Origin: Methylonatrum sp040877625
GTDB lineage: Bacteria > Pseudomonadota > Gammaproteobacteria > Nitrococcales > Aquisalimonadaceae
NCBI GenBank assembly: GCA_040877625.1
Contig: JBBDNK010000031.1
Coordinates: 1-64,000 of the forward strand
Direction of reading: 5' to 3'
DNA length: 64,000 nucleotides
The position numbers were made by a program, and so were the translations under genes. Positions 37,416-47,433 of the stretch are shown here, one piece after another; the first letter of the stretch is position 1, and every line of letters starts with the position of its first letter. The notes under the pieces are model-generated. The model was given only the letters and a program-made list of their open reading frames with translations. It was not told the origin of the DNA and searched no databases.

Positions 37416-38827
37416 CAGTTCCCCACCTCCGTGTGCGTGACGTCCCTGTGCGCCGCCTTGTGATGTCTGTCCAGCAGCAACGCGATTGCACTGGACGCAA
37501 CCCGTGAAAAGAGATCATCCGCCCTGCTGGTAAGCACCACCGGCACACGCGCTCCGAGTACGATTCCCGCCGCTTCCGCATCGGCCAGATAATGCAGCTG
37601 CTTGCCGAGCATGTTGGCGGATTCCAGATCCGGGGCCAGCAGAACGTCCGGCTTGCCGGCGACGGGGGAGTTGATCCCCTTGGTCTTCGCCGCCGCCTCC
37701 GAGATGGCGTTATCAAACCCCAGCGGCCCGTCAAGATCACCGCCGCGAATCTGCCCGCGCTCGGCCATCTTGCACAGCGCGGCGGCGTCGAGGGTGGACT
37801 GGATCTGCGGGTTCACTTCCTCGGTGGCGGACAGTATGGCCACTCGCGGGCGTTGCACATCCAGGGCATGGGCCAGATCAATGGCATTGCGGACGATATC
37901 CGCCTTGGTCAGCAGATCGGGGCGGATATTCAGGGCGGAATCGGTGATGATCAGCGGTCGTGGATAGGTCGGCACATCCATCACCCAGGCATGGCTCATG
38001 CGCCGCCCGGTGCGCAGGCCGCTGTCGCGGCCGACCACCGCCGACATGAACTCATCGGTGTGCAGCGCGCCCTTCATCAAGGCGCCGACACGGCCTTCCC
38101 GGGCCAGCGCAACGGCGGTTGCGGCTGCCGCATGGCTGTGTTCGGTGGGCACCAGTTCAATGCGGTCGAGGTCGATTTCCTCGGCCTCGGCGACGTCCCT
38201 GATGCGTCTCTCCGGCCCCACCAGCACCGGGATGATCAAGCCGTGCCCGGCCGCCGCGATCGCACCGCCCAGAGAGAGCGCATCCACCGGGTGAACGACG
38301 GCCGTCCGCAGGGCCGGAATACCCCGCGCCTGATTAAGCAGCCGCCGCAACTGTCGCCGGCGACCACTGGCCTCCAGGGCCGCGACCACATCCTCGGGCG
38401 CGCTGACGTCATGCTCCGGACACTCCACCAGCGCCTTGCCCGTCACCACCGGCGCACCGTCTGGGCCCAGGCAACAGCAGCTCAGCAGAACCCGGCGGCC
38501 GTCCTGCTTCTCCAGCACTTCAAGCTCCACCGACACCATATCGCCAAGCCCGACGTCGCCCACGTAATCGAGCTCATGGTGGAGTAGGCGGCTGCCGGGC
38601 CCGGGCAGCCGGGTTGCCACCGCCATGGTAATCAGGGCCGTGCCCCACATGCCGTGGGCGATCAGGCTTTGATAGAGCTCGCTGGTCGCGTTCTCCGGGG
38701 CCAGGGCAGCAGCATCGTCACCGGTAAAAAAGCGTAGGTCCAGCAGCGTGAGCCGGCGCGTCATGCGCGCGGTATCGCCTTTCCGGATATGGCCGTAGAG
38801 TATGCCGTGAACTCCGTCCCCCACCAT
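37415..38827 (-). CDS. MaoC-like hydratase / phosphate acyltransferase fusion
   Basis: A 470-residue two-domain protein. Residues about 15-130 are a MaoC-type hot-dog domain (SLIAHGMWGTALITMAVATR, LDYVGDVGLGDMVSVELEVL); residues about 165-465 are a phosphate acetyl/butyryltransferase domain (AAGHGLIIPVLVGPERRI, HTDEFMSAVVGRDSGLRTGR, ITDSALNIRPDLLTKADIV). It would hydrate or bind enoyl-CoA and convert acyl-CoA to acyl phosphate for the kinase downstream. ATG at 38827 is near AGGAGG; spacing is short, and a GTG at 38824 is possible. The fusion is a known family but substrates are uncertain. Confidence 0.85.
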   Translation of the reverse strand: MVGDGVHGILYGHIRKGDTARMTRRLTLLDLRFFTGDDAAALAPENATSELYQSLIAHGMWGTALITMAVATRLPGPGSRLLHHELDYVGDVGLGDMVSVELEVLEKQDGRRVLLSCCCLGPDGAPVVTGKALVECPEHDVSAPEDVVAALEASGRRRQLRRLLNQARGIPALRTAVVHPVDALSLGGAIAAAGHGLIIPVLVGPERRIRDVAEAEEIDLDRIELVPTEHSHAAAATAVALAREGRVGALMKGALHTDEFMSAVVGRDSGLRTGRRMSHAWVMDVPTYPRPLIITDSALNIRPDLLTKADIVRNAIDLAHALDVQRPRVAILSATEEVNPQIQSTLDAAALCKMAERGQIRGGDLDGPLGFDNAISEAAAKTKGINSPVAGKPDVLLAPDLESANMLGKQLHYLADAEAAGIVLGARVPVVLTSRADDLFSRVASSAIALLLDRHHKAAHRDVTHTEVGN

Positions 38828-38866
38828 ATCCCTCCTCACGGTGATTGATTGCGTAACCCTCTCTAC

Positions 38867-39640
38867 TTAGCCTACGACATGGTAGCCCGCATCGATATAC
38901 GTAATGTTGCCCGTCAGCGTACGTGCCCGGTCACTGATCAGGAAGGCGGCAGTGGCGCCAACATCGTCCAGATCCGCTAGCTGATGCTGGGGCGCCCGCG
39001 TGCGGGTGCGCTCAAGCATCTCGTCAAAACGGCTGATGCCGGATGCCGCACGGGTCCGCAATGGCCCGGGAGAGAGCGCATGTACGCGGATCCGCTTGCG
39101 GCCCAGTTCCGCCGCCATATACTTCACGGAGGCCTCCAGCGCCGCTTTCACCGGCCCCATCAGATTGTAATCCTCCACCGCCTTCTCGGCGCCATAGAAA
39201 CTCACCGTCATCGCCGTACCTCCCTCCGTCATCAGTGGTTCGGCCAGGCGAACCATGCGGATGAAGGAATGGCAGGACACGTCCATGGCGGCAAGAAACC
39301 CTTCACGGCTCGAATCGGTGACCCGCCCGTGCAGATCTTCCCGCGGCGCGAATGCTATCGAGTGCAGCAGAAAATCCAGCCGTCCCCAGCGGCTGCGCAA
39401 GGCGTCGAATACCGCCTCCAGTTGGCCGGGCTCGCGCACATCACAGGGCAGGAAAGGATCGGCTGCAACCTGATTCGCCAGCGGCTCCACCCAGGGGCGG
39501 GCCTTTTCATTGAGGTAGGTCAGCGCCAGCTCCGCGCCCAGCGCATGAAACTGGCGGGCACAGGACCAGGCGATGCTGCTGTCGTTGGCGACTCCCACGA
39601 CCAGCCCCTTCTTGCCGGCAAGGGAAAGAAATTCGGACAT
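38867..39640 (-). CDS. fabI: Enoyl-ACP reductase, FabI family
   Basis: A 257-residue short-chain dehydrogenase of the FabI type. The N terminus GKKGLVVGVANDSSIAW is the NADH-binding motif specific to enoyl reductases; the catalytic Y-x6-K is in FYGAEKAVEDYNLMGPVKAALEASVKY (Tyr of DYNLMG, Lys of VKAAL). LSPGPLRTRAASGISRFDEML and NITYIDAGYHVVG complete the pattern. It is first in the fabI-pta-ackA operon, facing away from the polyketide operon across a 346-base gap. GGAG is seven bases ahead of the ATG. It may be a second reductase beside the housekeeping one. Confidence 0.87.
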   Translation of the reverse strand: MSEFLSLAGKKGLVVGVANDSSIAWSCARQFHALGAELALTYLNEKARPWVEPLANQVAADPFLPCDVREPGQLEAVFDALRSRWGRLDFLLHSIAFAPREDLHGRVTDSSREGFLAAMDVSCHSFIRMVRLAEPLMTEGGTAMTVSFYGAEKAVEDYNLMGPVKAALEASVKYMAAELGRKRIRVHALSPGPLRTRAASGISRFDEMLERTRTRAPQHQLADLDDVGATAAFLISDRARTLTGNITYIDAGYHVVG

Positions 39641-39986
39641 GCAAGATCTCCATGGCGGTCGGGATCGCGATTTGATGCAAGCTTAACACCTCACGCCAAT
39701 CGCCCAGGGTTGGCGCGAATCGGTATCCGTCCACGTGCGTCACGCAAGCACTCTTCATTGCAGCCCCATGGGAACAAATCAGGGGCTCCCTCAGGCGCCC
39801 GCCGGGCGGGCCGGAGGCGAACGAACTGGAAATTTCTTGTGGATCGTTGATAAGCGGTTAGGCTTGGATTAGGTTTAGTGGGCAAGGATTTACTTTTTGA
39901 ATTTCTTCCCGCGATCGAAAAGACGTACGAGCATCTGCATGCCAAACCGACTTTCGTAATCAATTTTGCACGGACGCTAATGTGGT
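39641..39986. other. Divergent region between fabI and the PKS operon
   Basis: About 346 bases without a supported gene. It contains the 30-base repeat beginning CCATGGGAACAAATCAGGGG (39766-39795), followed by an AT-richer stretch (39845-39980) that probably carries the promoter of the biosynthetic operon. TTGCAC at 39965-39970 is a possible -35 element, but no -10 partner fits. An open frame from 39878 has no independent support. Confidence 0.45.
39766..39795 (+). repeat. Dispersed CCATGGGAA repeat, divergent copy
   Basis: Starts CCATGGGAACAAATCAGGGG and continues CTCCCTCAGG. It matches the reverse complement of the tandem copies at 35432-35493 and the copy at 188-216 with a few changes. 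It sits at the left border of the biosynthetic operon. Confidence 0.6.
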
Positions 39987-41720
39987 ATGGACGCTACAAT
40001 TCTCGCCTGCATGTTCAGGCACGCCGAAGAAACGCCCGGCAAGGTCATATACACCAGCCTTGAGCGCGGCGAATCCCTCCGGGACACCTGCACCTACGCG
40101 CAGTTGCGCGACCGTGTTTGCGCGATCGCCAACGCACTGTCCGACCTGGAGTATGAGGGCGAGCGGGCGCTTGTTCTCTATGCCAATCCGGTCGAGTTCG
40201 TACAACTCTTCCTGGGTTGTCTGGCAGCCGGCGTCATCGCGGTACCGGTGGCCGTGCCGTCACGGGGAACCGCGAGCGGGGTCGCCGCAATCGCCCGCAA
40301 CGCGGGAATACGCTGCGTGCTGGCCGGTCGACGCGAACAGCAGCTGTTGCAGGAATCGATTGACGACGCATGCGGTCCGCTTGCCTGGTTCGACCTCGAG
40401 GCGCTGAGCACGGGCTCCGCGTCAGTCGCCAGCCGGCGCGTCGATGAGATCGCCCACTCGGTCGCCGACCGGATCGCCTTCCTTCAGTTCACGTCGGGCT
40501 CGACCGGCGCGCCCAAGGGGGTGATGGTCAGCCATCACAATCTGATGGCAAACGAGGCAATCATCGGCCAGGCAATGCGCATGCACTGCGACTCGGTCGT
40601 AGTCGGCTGGTTGCCGCACTACCACGACATGGGCCTGATCGGAAACCTGCTGCAACCCCTCTATCAGGGTGCCCAGTGCGTGCTCATGCAGCCGGTCGAC
40701 TTCATTCAGAAGCCGCTGCGCTGGTTGCGTGCGATTTCGGTCCATGGTGGCACCACTAGCGGTGGACCCAACTTCGCATACGACCTTTGCGTGACCAGGA
40801 GCACCAGGTCGGAACGCGAAGGCCTCGATTTGAGTCGCTGGGATGTTGCCTTCACCGGTGCCGAGCCGGTCAATCACACCACCATCGAGCGCTTCATCGA
40901 CGCCTTTGCGCCGCACGGGCTGCGCCGCTCGGTCATCTACCCGTGCTATGGCATGGCCGAAAGTACGCTTTTCATCACGGGCGCGCAGCAAGGCGCGGCG
41001 GCGCCGGTGATCACGCTGCGCACGGACGCCCTGACCATTGGCAACGCGATCGAGCGGGCAACGCCGGGGGCAACGCAAGCCGCGCCCTATGTCGGCTGTG
41101 GTTTCACGTACCACGACACTGCGATGAAGATCGTACACCCCGAGACACGCTGCCCCCTGCTGGCCGGCCATGTCGGTGAAATCTGGGTTCGCGGCGCCAG
41201 CGTAGCCCACGGCTACTACAACGATCCCGAGGCCACGCGACACGCCTTCGGCGCAACCATCGAAGGCGCTCCGTCCACCCCGTACCTGCGCACCGGTGAT
41301 CTGGGTGTCATGGTGGACGGCCACCTCATTATTGTCGGCCGACTCAAGGACGTACTGGTTGTGCGCGGCCGCAACTACTACCCGCAGGATCTCGAAAACA
41401 CCGCGCAGCAGGCGCATTCGGCACTGGCGCCGGGCGGCGGCGGCACATTTCAGCGCGCGGCCCTGCACGACGAACGGGTTGTACTCGTGCACGAGCTTAC
41501 CCGTCAGGGCCTGCGCCACGCCGATCTTCAGGAGGTTGCAAGATCGATCAGGGCCGCCGTTATCGAGCACCACGGCATCACCGTCAACAACATCGTGTTC
41601 GTAAAGCCGGGGCAACTACCGCGTACCACCAGTGGCAAGATCCGTCGCAACCACTGTCGTGCGCTTTTCGAGCGTGGCGACTTCGAAGCCATCGGCATCG
41701 TCGAGCAGGCCGAGGTGTAA
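39987..41720 (+). CDS. Fatty acyl-AMP ligase (FAAL)
   Basis: A 577-residue adenylate-forming enzyme that activates a fatty acid as acyl-AMP and loads it onto an acyl carrier protein rather than CoA. ATP loop LQFTSGSTGAPKGVMVSHHN (about residue 165), the FAAL hallmark VGWLPHYHDMGLIGNLLQPL, YPCYGMAESTLFITG, RTGDLGVMVDGHLIIVGRLK and GRNYYPQDLE are seen, the last being typical of FAALs. It is the first gene of a 12-gene operon and the likely entry point of the pathway. Chain length cannot be read. No strong ribosome site precedes the ATG. Confidence 0.9.
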   Translation: MDATILACMFRHAEETPGKVIYTSLERGESLRDTCTYAQLRDRVCAIANALSDLEYEGERALVLYANPVEFVQLFLGCLAAGVIAVPVAVPSRGTASGVAAIARNAGIRCVLAGRREQQLLQESIDDACGPLAWFDLEALSTGSASVASRRVDEIAHSVADRIAFLQFTSGSTGAPKGVMVSHHNLMANEAIIGQAMRMHCDSVVVGWLPHYHDMGLIGNLLQPLYQGAQCVLMQPVDFIQKPLRWLRAISVHGGTTSGGPNFAYDLCVTRSTRSEREGLDLSRWDVAFTGAEPVNHTTIERFIDAFAPHGLRRSVIYPCYGMAESTLFITGAQQGAAAPVITLRTDALTIGNAIERATPGATQAAPYVGCGFTYHDTAMKIVHPETRCPLLAGHVGEIWVRGASVAHGYYNDPEATRHAFGATIEGAPSTPYLRTGDLGVMVDGHLIIVGRLKDVLVVRGRNYYPQDLENTAQQAHSALAPGGGGTFQRAALHDERVVLVHELTRQGLRHADLQEVARSIRAAVIEHHGITVNNIVFVKPGQLPRTTSGKIRRNHCRALFERGDFEAIGIVEQAEV

Positions 41721-41723
41721 GCC

Positions 41724-42683
<960 letters not shown>

Positions 42684-42730
42684 TCGCCTGCCATTGAAGC
42701 TGGCGCATGATTTTTACAAGGACGTGAAAA

Positions 42731-43765
42731 ATGAATGACTGTGAGACTCCGATACCCGCCACGGTGCCCGATTCCGTCATCGCCCTGGACGCAACCGTCG
42801 GGGCTGATCGCCCCAGGATGCGGCGTACCGTCGGCAACTCCCGGTTCAGGCGCCTGCAACATATCCACACCGCTGTCATAACCGCGGCAGGGTCCGCCGG
42901 CGTTATTGCCGCCGTGTTCCTGCACGCGTTCGTTCAGCCGGTATCCGGCGCCGCACTCGGCCTCTTTCTGCTGTTTTTCTTCTTCGTCGGAATGGGGCTC
43001 ACCATCGGTTTTCACCGCCACTTCACGCATCGCAGCTACAAGGCCCCGGCCGCGCTTCGCGCGGTACTTGCCATCCTGGGATCAATGGCCGGGCAGGGGC
43101 CGGTCGTATTCTGGGTCGCCCTGCACCGGATGCACCACGAACTGGCCGACAGGGAAGGTGACCCGCACTCACCCAATCTGCATGGCGAAGGCTGGTGCAA
43201 CAAACTGCGCGGCATCGTCCATGCCTACATCGGCTGGACGGTCCGGCATGAGGTGCCGAACGCCAATTTCTACGCCAGGGATCTGCTCGGCAACCCATTG
43301 ATCATGTGGGTAAACAGATATTACTACGCGTGGATCATGCTTGGCCTCGCGTTACCGACCGCGTTGGGCTGGGCGATCACCGGCACCGGCTACGGGGCGC
43401 TCGAAGGTTTTCTGTGGGGCGGACTGATCCGTCTTTTCGCCCTGCATAACGTGATCTGGTGGATCACGTCATTCGCCCACGTTCTCGGTAGCCGCGATTT
43501 CAGTTCACGCGATCTAAGCACCAACAACGTCTGGCTTGCCGTGCCGACGCTCGGCGAGTCCTGGCACAACAATCACCATGCCTTCCCGCGGGCGGCAATA
43601 CTGTCGTTGCGCTGGTGGCAGATCGACATCAGCGGCGCCGTTGTGGCCCTGCTGGAGAAGCTTGGCGTTATTTCGGACGTGTGCCGGGTCACGCCCGAAG
43701 AGCGCCAGCGGCGCCGGAATCCCCGCCCCCTTGTCCAGCACACGCCTGAATCAGGAATCAAATGA
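42731..43765 (+). CDS. Membrane fatty acid desaturase 2
   Basis: A 344-residue desaturase paralogous to the preceding gene, with boxes GFHRHFTHRSY, LHRMHHELAD and GESWHNNHHAFP, and the second-box neighbourhood EGDPHSPNLHGEG. A longer N-terminal extension (about 1-40) precedes the first membrane segment. Two desaturases in tandem imply two unsaturations or a further oxidation (for example alkyne formation) of the same chain. AAGGA is eight bases before the ATG. Confidence 0.9.
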   Translation: MNDCETPIPATVPDSVIALDATVGADRPRMRRTVGNSRFRRLQHIHTAVITAAGSAGVIAAVFLHAFVQPVSGAALGLFLLFFFFVGMGLTIGFHRHFTHRSYKAPAALRAVLAILGSMAGQGPVVFWVALHRMHHELADREGDPHSPNLHGEGWCNKLRGIVHAYIGWTVRHEVPNANFYARDLLGNPLIMWVNRYYYAWIMLGLALPTALGWAITGTGYGALEGFLWGGLIRLFALHNVIWWITSFAHVLGSRDFSSRDLSTNNVWLAVPTLGESWHNNHHAFPRAAILSLRWWQIDISGAVVALLEKLGVISDVCRVTPEERQRRRNPRPLVQHTPESGIK

Positions 43766-43822
43766 GCAACTGACCCCCGGTATTTTCCCTGGCCGACACC
43801 TGAATGAAAGGATGACAAGCCC

Positions 43823-44095
43823 ATGAGCAATACAAGCGTTCTGGAGCATGACACCGCGCCTGGTGAAGAGGAGCGCATTGTCCAGTGGTTGCGCGAATAC
43901 ATTGGCAAGGTGCTGGAAGTACCGATCGACAGAATCGACGCCGATGCCAGCTTTCAGCATCTCGGTCTCGATTCTTCCGCCGCGGTCGGCATGACGGGTG
44001 ACCTCGGTGACTGGCTTGGCCGCGAGATCGACGCCGCTGCCGCTTACGATTACCCGACAATCCAGGCACTCGCCCGTGCGCTGTCGGCTTCATAA
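43823..44095 (+). CDS. Acyl carrier protein 1 (FAAL partner)
   Basis: A 90-residue carrier protein. The phosphopantetheine site is GLDSSAAVGM with S51; the second residue after the serine is Ala rather than the usual Leu, a feature common in FAAL-linked carriers. Acidic helix I (EERIVQWLREYIGKVLEV) and YDYPTIQALARALS helix IV are standard. Lying between the desaturases and the methyltransferase, it is the probable platform on which the loaded fatty acid is modified. Confidence 0.92.
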   Translation: MSNTSVLEHDTAPGEEERIVQWLREYIGKVLEVPIDRIDADASFQHLGLDSSAAVGMTGDLGDWLGREIDAAAAYDYPTIQALARALSAS

Positions 44096-44109
44096 AGAGG
44101 ATGACCAGC

Positions 44110-45000
44110 ATGTCGCTGACCAGTACCACGCACCCCGGCGCCTCGGCCGAAGCGATCCAGCACCACTACGACGCCGGCCGCCAGTTCTATGCGCTCTGGC
44201 TCGATCCCGGCATGACGTATTCCAGCGCCCTCTGGTATGAGGCCGAGGAGGATCTCGAGACCGCGCAACGGAACAAACACGACTGGCATCTTGACCGGGC
44301 GGGTATCGGCGGTGTCACCCGACTGCTCGACGTCGGCTGCGGCTGGGGTCGGCTTATGCAGCGGGCGCTCGAACGCAAGCCGGATTGCCACTGTACCGGC
44401 CTGACGCTTAGCCGGGACCAGGCGGATTTTGTCGCGACACTTGGCGATCCGCGTATCGACGCGCGTCTCGAGAGTTGGGCCGATCACATGCCCGACCAAC
44501 CGTACAACGGTATTGTATCGATCGGTGCCTTCGAACACTTCGCCCGGCTCGAGCAGACCGTCGACGACAAGATCGCGGGCTACCGTCGGTTCTTCGGCTT
44601 CTGCCACCGCAACCTCTCGGCGGATGGCCGGATGTCGTTGCAGACCATCACCTACGAGAACGCGGACCGTTGCAACTTCAGCCAGTTCTTCGCCGAGCAT
44701 ATCTTCCCCGAATCGGATCTGCCTCATCTCGCCGAGATTGCGCAGGCGGTCAAGGGCCTGTTCGAGATCGTCGAACTCAGAAACGATCGACACCACTATG
44801 CGGCCACGCTACGGCACTGGCAAAGGCAGCTTAAGCAGCGCAAGGACGAGGCGATCGCGCTGATCGGCGAAGCACGGTACCGCGAATACGAGAAGTATCT
44901 CGCGCTGATGATCGTCGCCTTCCACACGGGCACGATGAACCTGAGCCGGCTCGCCCTGCGGCGCCTGCCTGGCTCCACACCACTGTCGGTCGAGCGCTGA
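44110..45000 (+). CDS. Cyclopropane-fatty-acid-synthase-family methyltransferase
   Basis: A 296-residue SAM enzyme of the mycolic acid cyclopropane synthase/CFA synthase family: HHYDAGRQFYALWLDPGMTY (substrate entry), LLDVGCGWGRLMQRAL (SAM), GIVSIGAFEHFARLEQ, and HIFPESDLPHLAEI, HHYAATLRHW. Known members add a methylene across a cis double bond or a methyl branch. Following two desaturases and a carrier protein, it likely acts on the ACP-bound unsaturated chain. I chose ATG 44110 because the ribosome site AGAGG lies nine bases ahead, while the ATG at 44101 touches it. Confidence 0.88.
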   Translation: MSLTSTTHPGASAEAIQHHYDAGRQFYALWLDPGMTYSSALWYEAEEDLETAQRNKHDWHLDRAGIGGVTRLLDVGCGWGRLMQRALERKPDCHCTGLTLSRDQADFVATLGDPRIDARLESWADHMPDQPYNGIVSIGAFEHFARLEQTVDDKIAGYRRFFGFCHRNLSADGRMSLQTITYENADRCNFSQFFAEHIFPESDLPHLAEIAQAVKGLFEIVELRNDRHHYAATLRHWQRQLKQRKDEAIALIGEARYREYEKYLALMIVAFHTGTMNLSRLALRRLPGSTPLSVER

Positions 45001-45002
45001 CG

Positions 45003-47150
45003 ATGCCGCAAGATCCGATTGCGATCATCGGAATCGCCTGTCGCTTCCCGCGTTCGGATGGGCTCGATGCCTTCTGGCAAACGCTTGTACAAGGACGCGA
45101 CTGCACGGGTGTGGTACCGAGCGAACGCTGGGATGCCGGTCGATTCACCGGCCACGCACCGGGCGAACCCGGCCGCACCTACTGCGCGGCGGTCGGCATG
45201 GATCCCGACGGCGACTGCTACGATGCGGCATTCTTCGGCCTCACCCCGGACGAGGCGCAGCGGATGGATCCGCAACAGGGCACGGTCCTTGAGCTCGCCT
45301 GGCATGCCTGCGAAGACGCCGGCATTGCGCCCCGGTCCCTGGTGGACCGGGATGTGGGCGTGTTTCTCGGCGTAAGCACCCGCGACTTCGACCGCCGCAT
45401 GGCCAACCTCTGGCAGCACGTCAACGAGCGCACGAGCACTGGCGCGAGCGGCGCCGTCATTGCCAACCGGCTATCCTATCTGTTCGGTCTCACCGGTCCG
45501 AGCGTGGCGATCGATGCGGCCTGTGCCTCGTCGCTCGCGTCGGTCCATCTTGCCTGCCGTGCAATCAACGATGCGGAATGCACGCTTGCATTTGCCGGCG
45601 GCGTGCAACACATCCTGTCGCCGGCAAATATACTGGCATACGCCCAGGGCGGGCTCCTCGCCCGCGACGGTCGATGCAAGCCCTTCTCGGCGCAAGCCGA
45701 CGGCTATATCTGCGGTGAAGGCGCCGGGCTCCTGCTGCTGAAGCCGCTGGAACGCGCCCTGCGCGACGGCGATCCGATCCGCGCCGTTATCCGCGGCAGC
45801 GCGATCAACCATAACGGCCGCAGCAACGGCCTTTCGGCACCCTACCGCTCGGGCCAGCAGCGGGTGATCAGCAAGGCGCTTGAACGGGCCGGTGTCGCCG
45901 CCGCCTCGGTCGACTACGTCGAGGCGCACGCTCCGGGCACATTGATTGGCGACGCCATTGAAATGCAGACGATCCGAGACGTCTACGGCGCCGATCGGCC
46001 AGCGGACAGACCCTGCTTCGTGGGCTCGGTCAAATCGAATATCGGCCACCTCGAAGGTGCGGCGGGCATCGCCGCGTTGGTCAAGGCAGCGCTCGCGGTC
46101 GAACGCGGTTTGCTGCCGGCCAGCCTGCACTGCACACCGCCGAGTGAGCTGCTGAGGCTGGATCAAAGCCCCATTCGGCTCTGCGACGTTACGCGGGAGT
46201 GGCGGTCGACCGAGGAACCGCGCCGGGCCGGCGTCAGCGCGTTCAGCTTTGCCGGCGGCAACGCACACCTTGTGGTGGAACAACCGCCCACCCACCACGA
46301 CGCCGACCACACGGAGGCGGTCGGCCCCTGGATGCTCGCCGTCAGTGCCCGTAGCGAGGCGGCGTTTGTTCGCCTGTGTGCGGCCTATGCCGACAGCCTC
46401 GCCGAGGCCCGGCATGCGGGCGCTCCACTTGCCGCGCTGCGCGATTTCTGTCGCGCCACACTTGTCCACCGTCAGCACCATGCAATGCGCCGCGCCCTGA
46501 CCGTCGCCGACTGGGGTGATGCTATCGATGCGCTGCGGGCGGCCGGCCCGGCAACCTCCGCCAATCGCCCATGCCGCGTCGGGCTGATCGCGTTAAAGCA
46601 CACGACCACGGACGGGCACACCGCCGAACTCGTCGGCGGTTGGCGCACCCTCACCGCCGATATTGCCGCGGCGCCGGCCGGGCAACGCGTCACCTGCCTG
46701 CTTGCGGTGATGCTGGCACGGCTCGGCATCACGCGAATTCACCTCGATATGCCAGCGACCGTATCGCCACCTTTGGCCGCGCTCGGGGAATTTGCCAGTC
46801 ACCTGGGCCTGGCCGTGACCGCTTGCGATGCCGACGCGCCTGGAAGCGCGAATAGCGTGGTTATCGTTGACGCCAGTGAAGGCGACGCTCCCTGCGACCT
46901 GTGGTGGAATCCGCAAGACGATCTGCCGGGGCAGTGCACACGACTCGCCGCCGGGTTGTTCAACAGAGGCTTTACGTTGCACTGGCAGGGCTTTGCAACG
47001 CTAACCGGCGGCGCCCCCGCGCGCTTGCCACTCTACCCGTTTGAGCGCCGCCGCAACCATGTAATCCCCGATGGTCTCGCGCCGGACCCGGCCGACGGCG
47101 GCGCGGTTTCCGATCAACCCCACACAATATTGTCGAGAGTAAGCTCATGA
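45003..47150 (+). CDS. Ketosynthase protein with degenerate acyltransferase region
   Basis: A 715-residue type I PKS protein. Residues about 3-425 are a full ketosynthase: IIGIACRFPRSDGLDAFW, active cysteine C174 in DAACASSLASVHL (normally DTACSSS), first histidine in EAHAPGT (normally EAHGTGT) and second in KSNIGHLEGAAG. The usual KS-AT linker follows (about 440-530), then only about 90-100 residues instead of a 300-residue AT, with no GHSxGE serine, then the post-AT linker (FNRGFTLHWQGF, ARLPLYPFERRR). So the acyltransferase is missing; it must act with an AT in trans or perform a non-extending transfer. Confidence 0.9.
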   Translation: MPQDPIAIIGIACRFPRSDGLDAFWQTLVQGRDCTGVVPSERWDAGRFTGHAPGEPGRTYCAAVGMDPDGDCYDAAFFGLTPDEAQRMDPQQGTVLELAWHACEDAGIAPRSLVDRDVGVFLGVSTRDFDRRMANLWQHVNERTSTGASGAVIANRLSYLFGLTGPSVAIDAACASSLASVHLACRAINDAECTLAFAGGVQHILSPANILAYAQGGLLARDGRCKPFSAQADGYICGEGAGLLLLKPLERALRDGDPIRAVIRGSAINHNGRSNGLSAPYRSGQQRVISKALERAGVAAASVDYVEAHAPGTLIGDAIEMQTIRDVYGADRPADRPCFVGSVKSNIGHLEGAAGIAALVKAALAVERGLLPASLHCTPPSELLRLDQSPIRLCDVTREWRSTEEPRRAGVSAFSFAGGNAHLVVEQPPTHHDADHTEAVGPWMLAVSARSEAAFVRLCAAYADSLAEARHAGAPLAALRDFCRATLVHRQHHAMRRALTVADWGDAIDALRAAGPATSANRPCRVGLIALKHTTTDGHTAELVGGWRTLTADIAAAPAGQRVTCLLAVMLARLGITRIHLDMPATVSPPLAALGEFASHLGLAVTACDADAPGSANSVVIVDASEGDAPCDLWWNPQDDLPGQCTRLAAGLFNRGFTLHWQGFATLTGGAPARLPLYPFERRRNHVIPDGLAPDPADGGAVSDQPHTILSRVSS

Positions 47151-47398
47151 CCGAAGCCGTTCAGCACCCCCGTCAGGAATCCATGGAAGACTGGTTGATC
47201 AGCCGCTTTGCACAGCTTGCAGGGGTCTCGCCCGACGAAATCGACATAGACCGCCCGTTCGCCGACTACCAGCTGGATTCCGCCGTTGCCGTGACCATGA
47301 CCAAGGAGTTCAGCGCCTGGCTCGGCCGCGAACTATCCATCACGTTGTTCTGGGAGTACCCAACGATCCGCAGCCTGGCGGCCGCGATCGACGTCTAG
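47147..47398 (+). CDS. Acyl carrier protein 2
   Basis: An 83-residue stand-alone carrier protein, likely partner of the preceding ketosynthase, whose stop it overlaps by four bases. The attachment serine is S45 in YQLDSAVAVTM. This replaces the GLDSL of typical PKS carriers with QLDSA, like ACP1, suggesting both carriers belong to the FAAL/lipid part of the pathway. Helix IV FWEYPTIRSLAAAI is normal. Confidence 0.9.
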   Translation: MTEAVQHPRQESMEDWLISRFAQLAGVSPDEIDIDRPFADYQLDSAVAVTMTKEFSAWLGRELSITLFWEYPTIRSLAAAIDV

Positions 47399-47433
47399 GG
47401 GACCGGGCCATCCACAGGGAAAGGGAGATCGAG

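Noticed and set aside
39878..40063. Small frame overlapping the FAAL start (VGKDLLFEFLPAIEK...)
   Set aside because: It begins with GTG without a ribosome site and overlaps the FAAL coding start; no family recognised.
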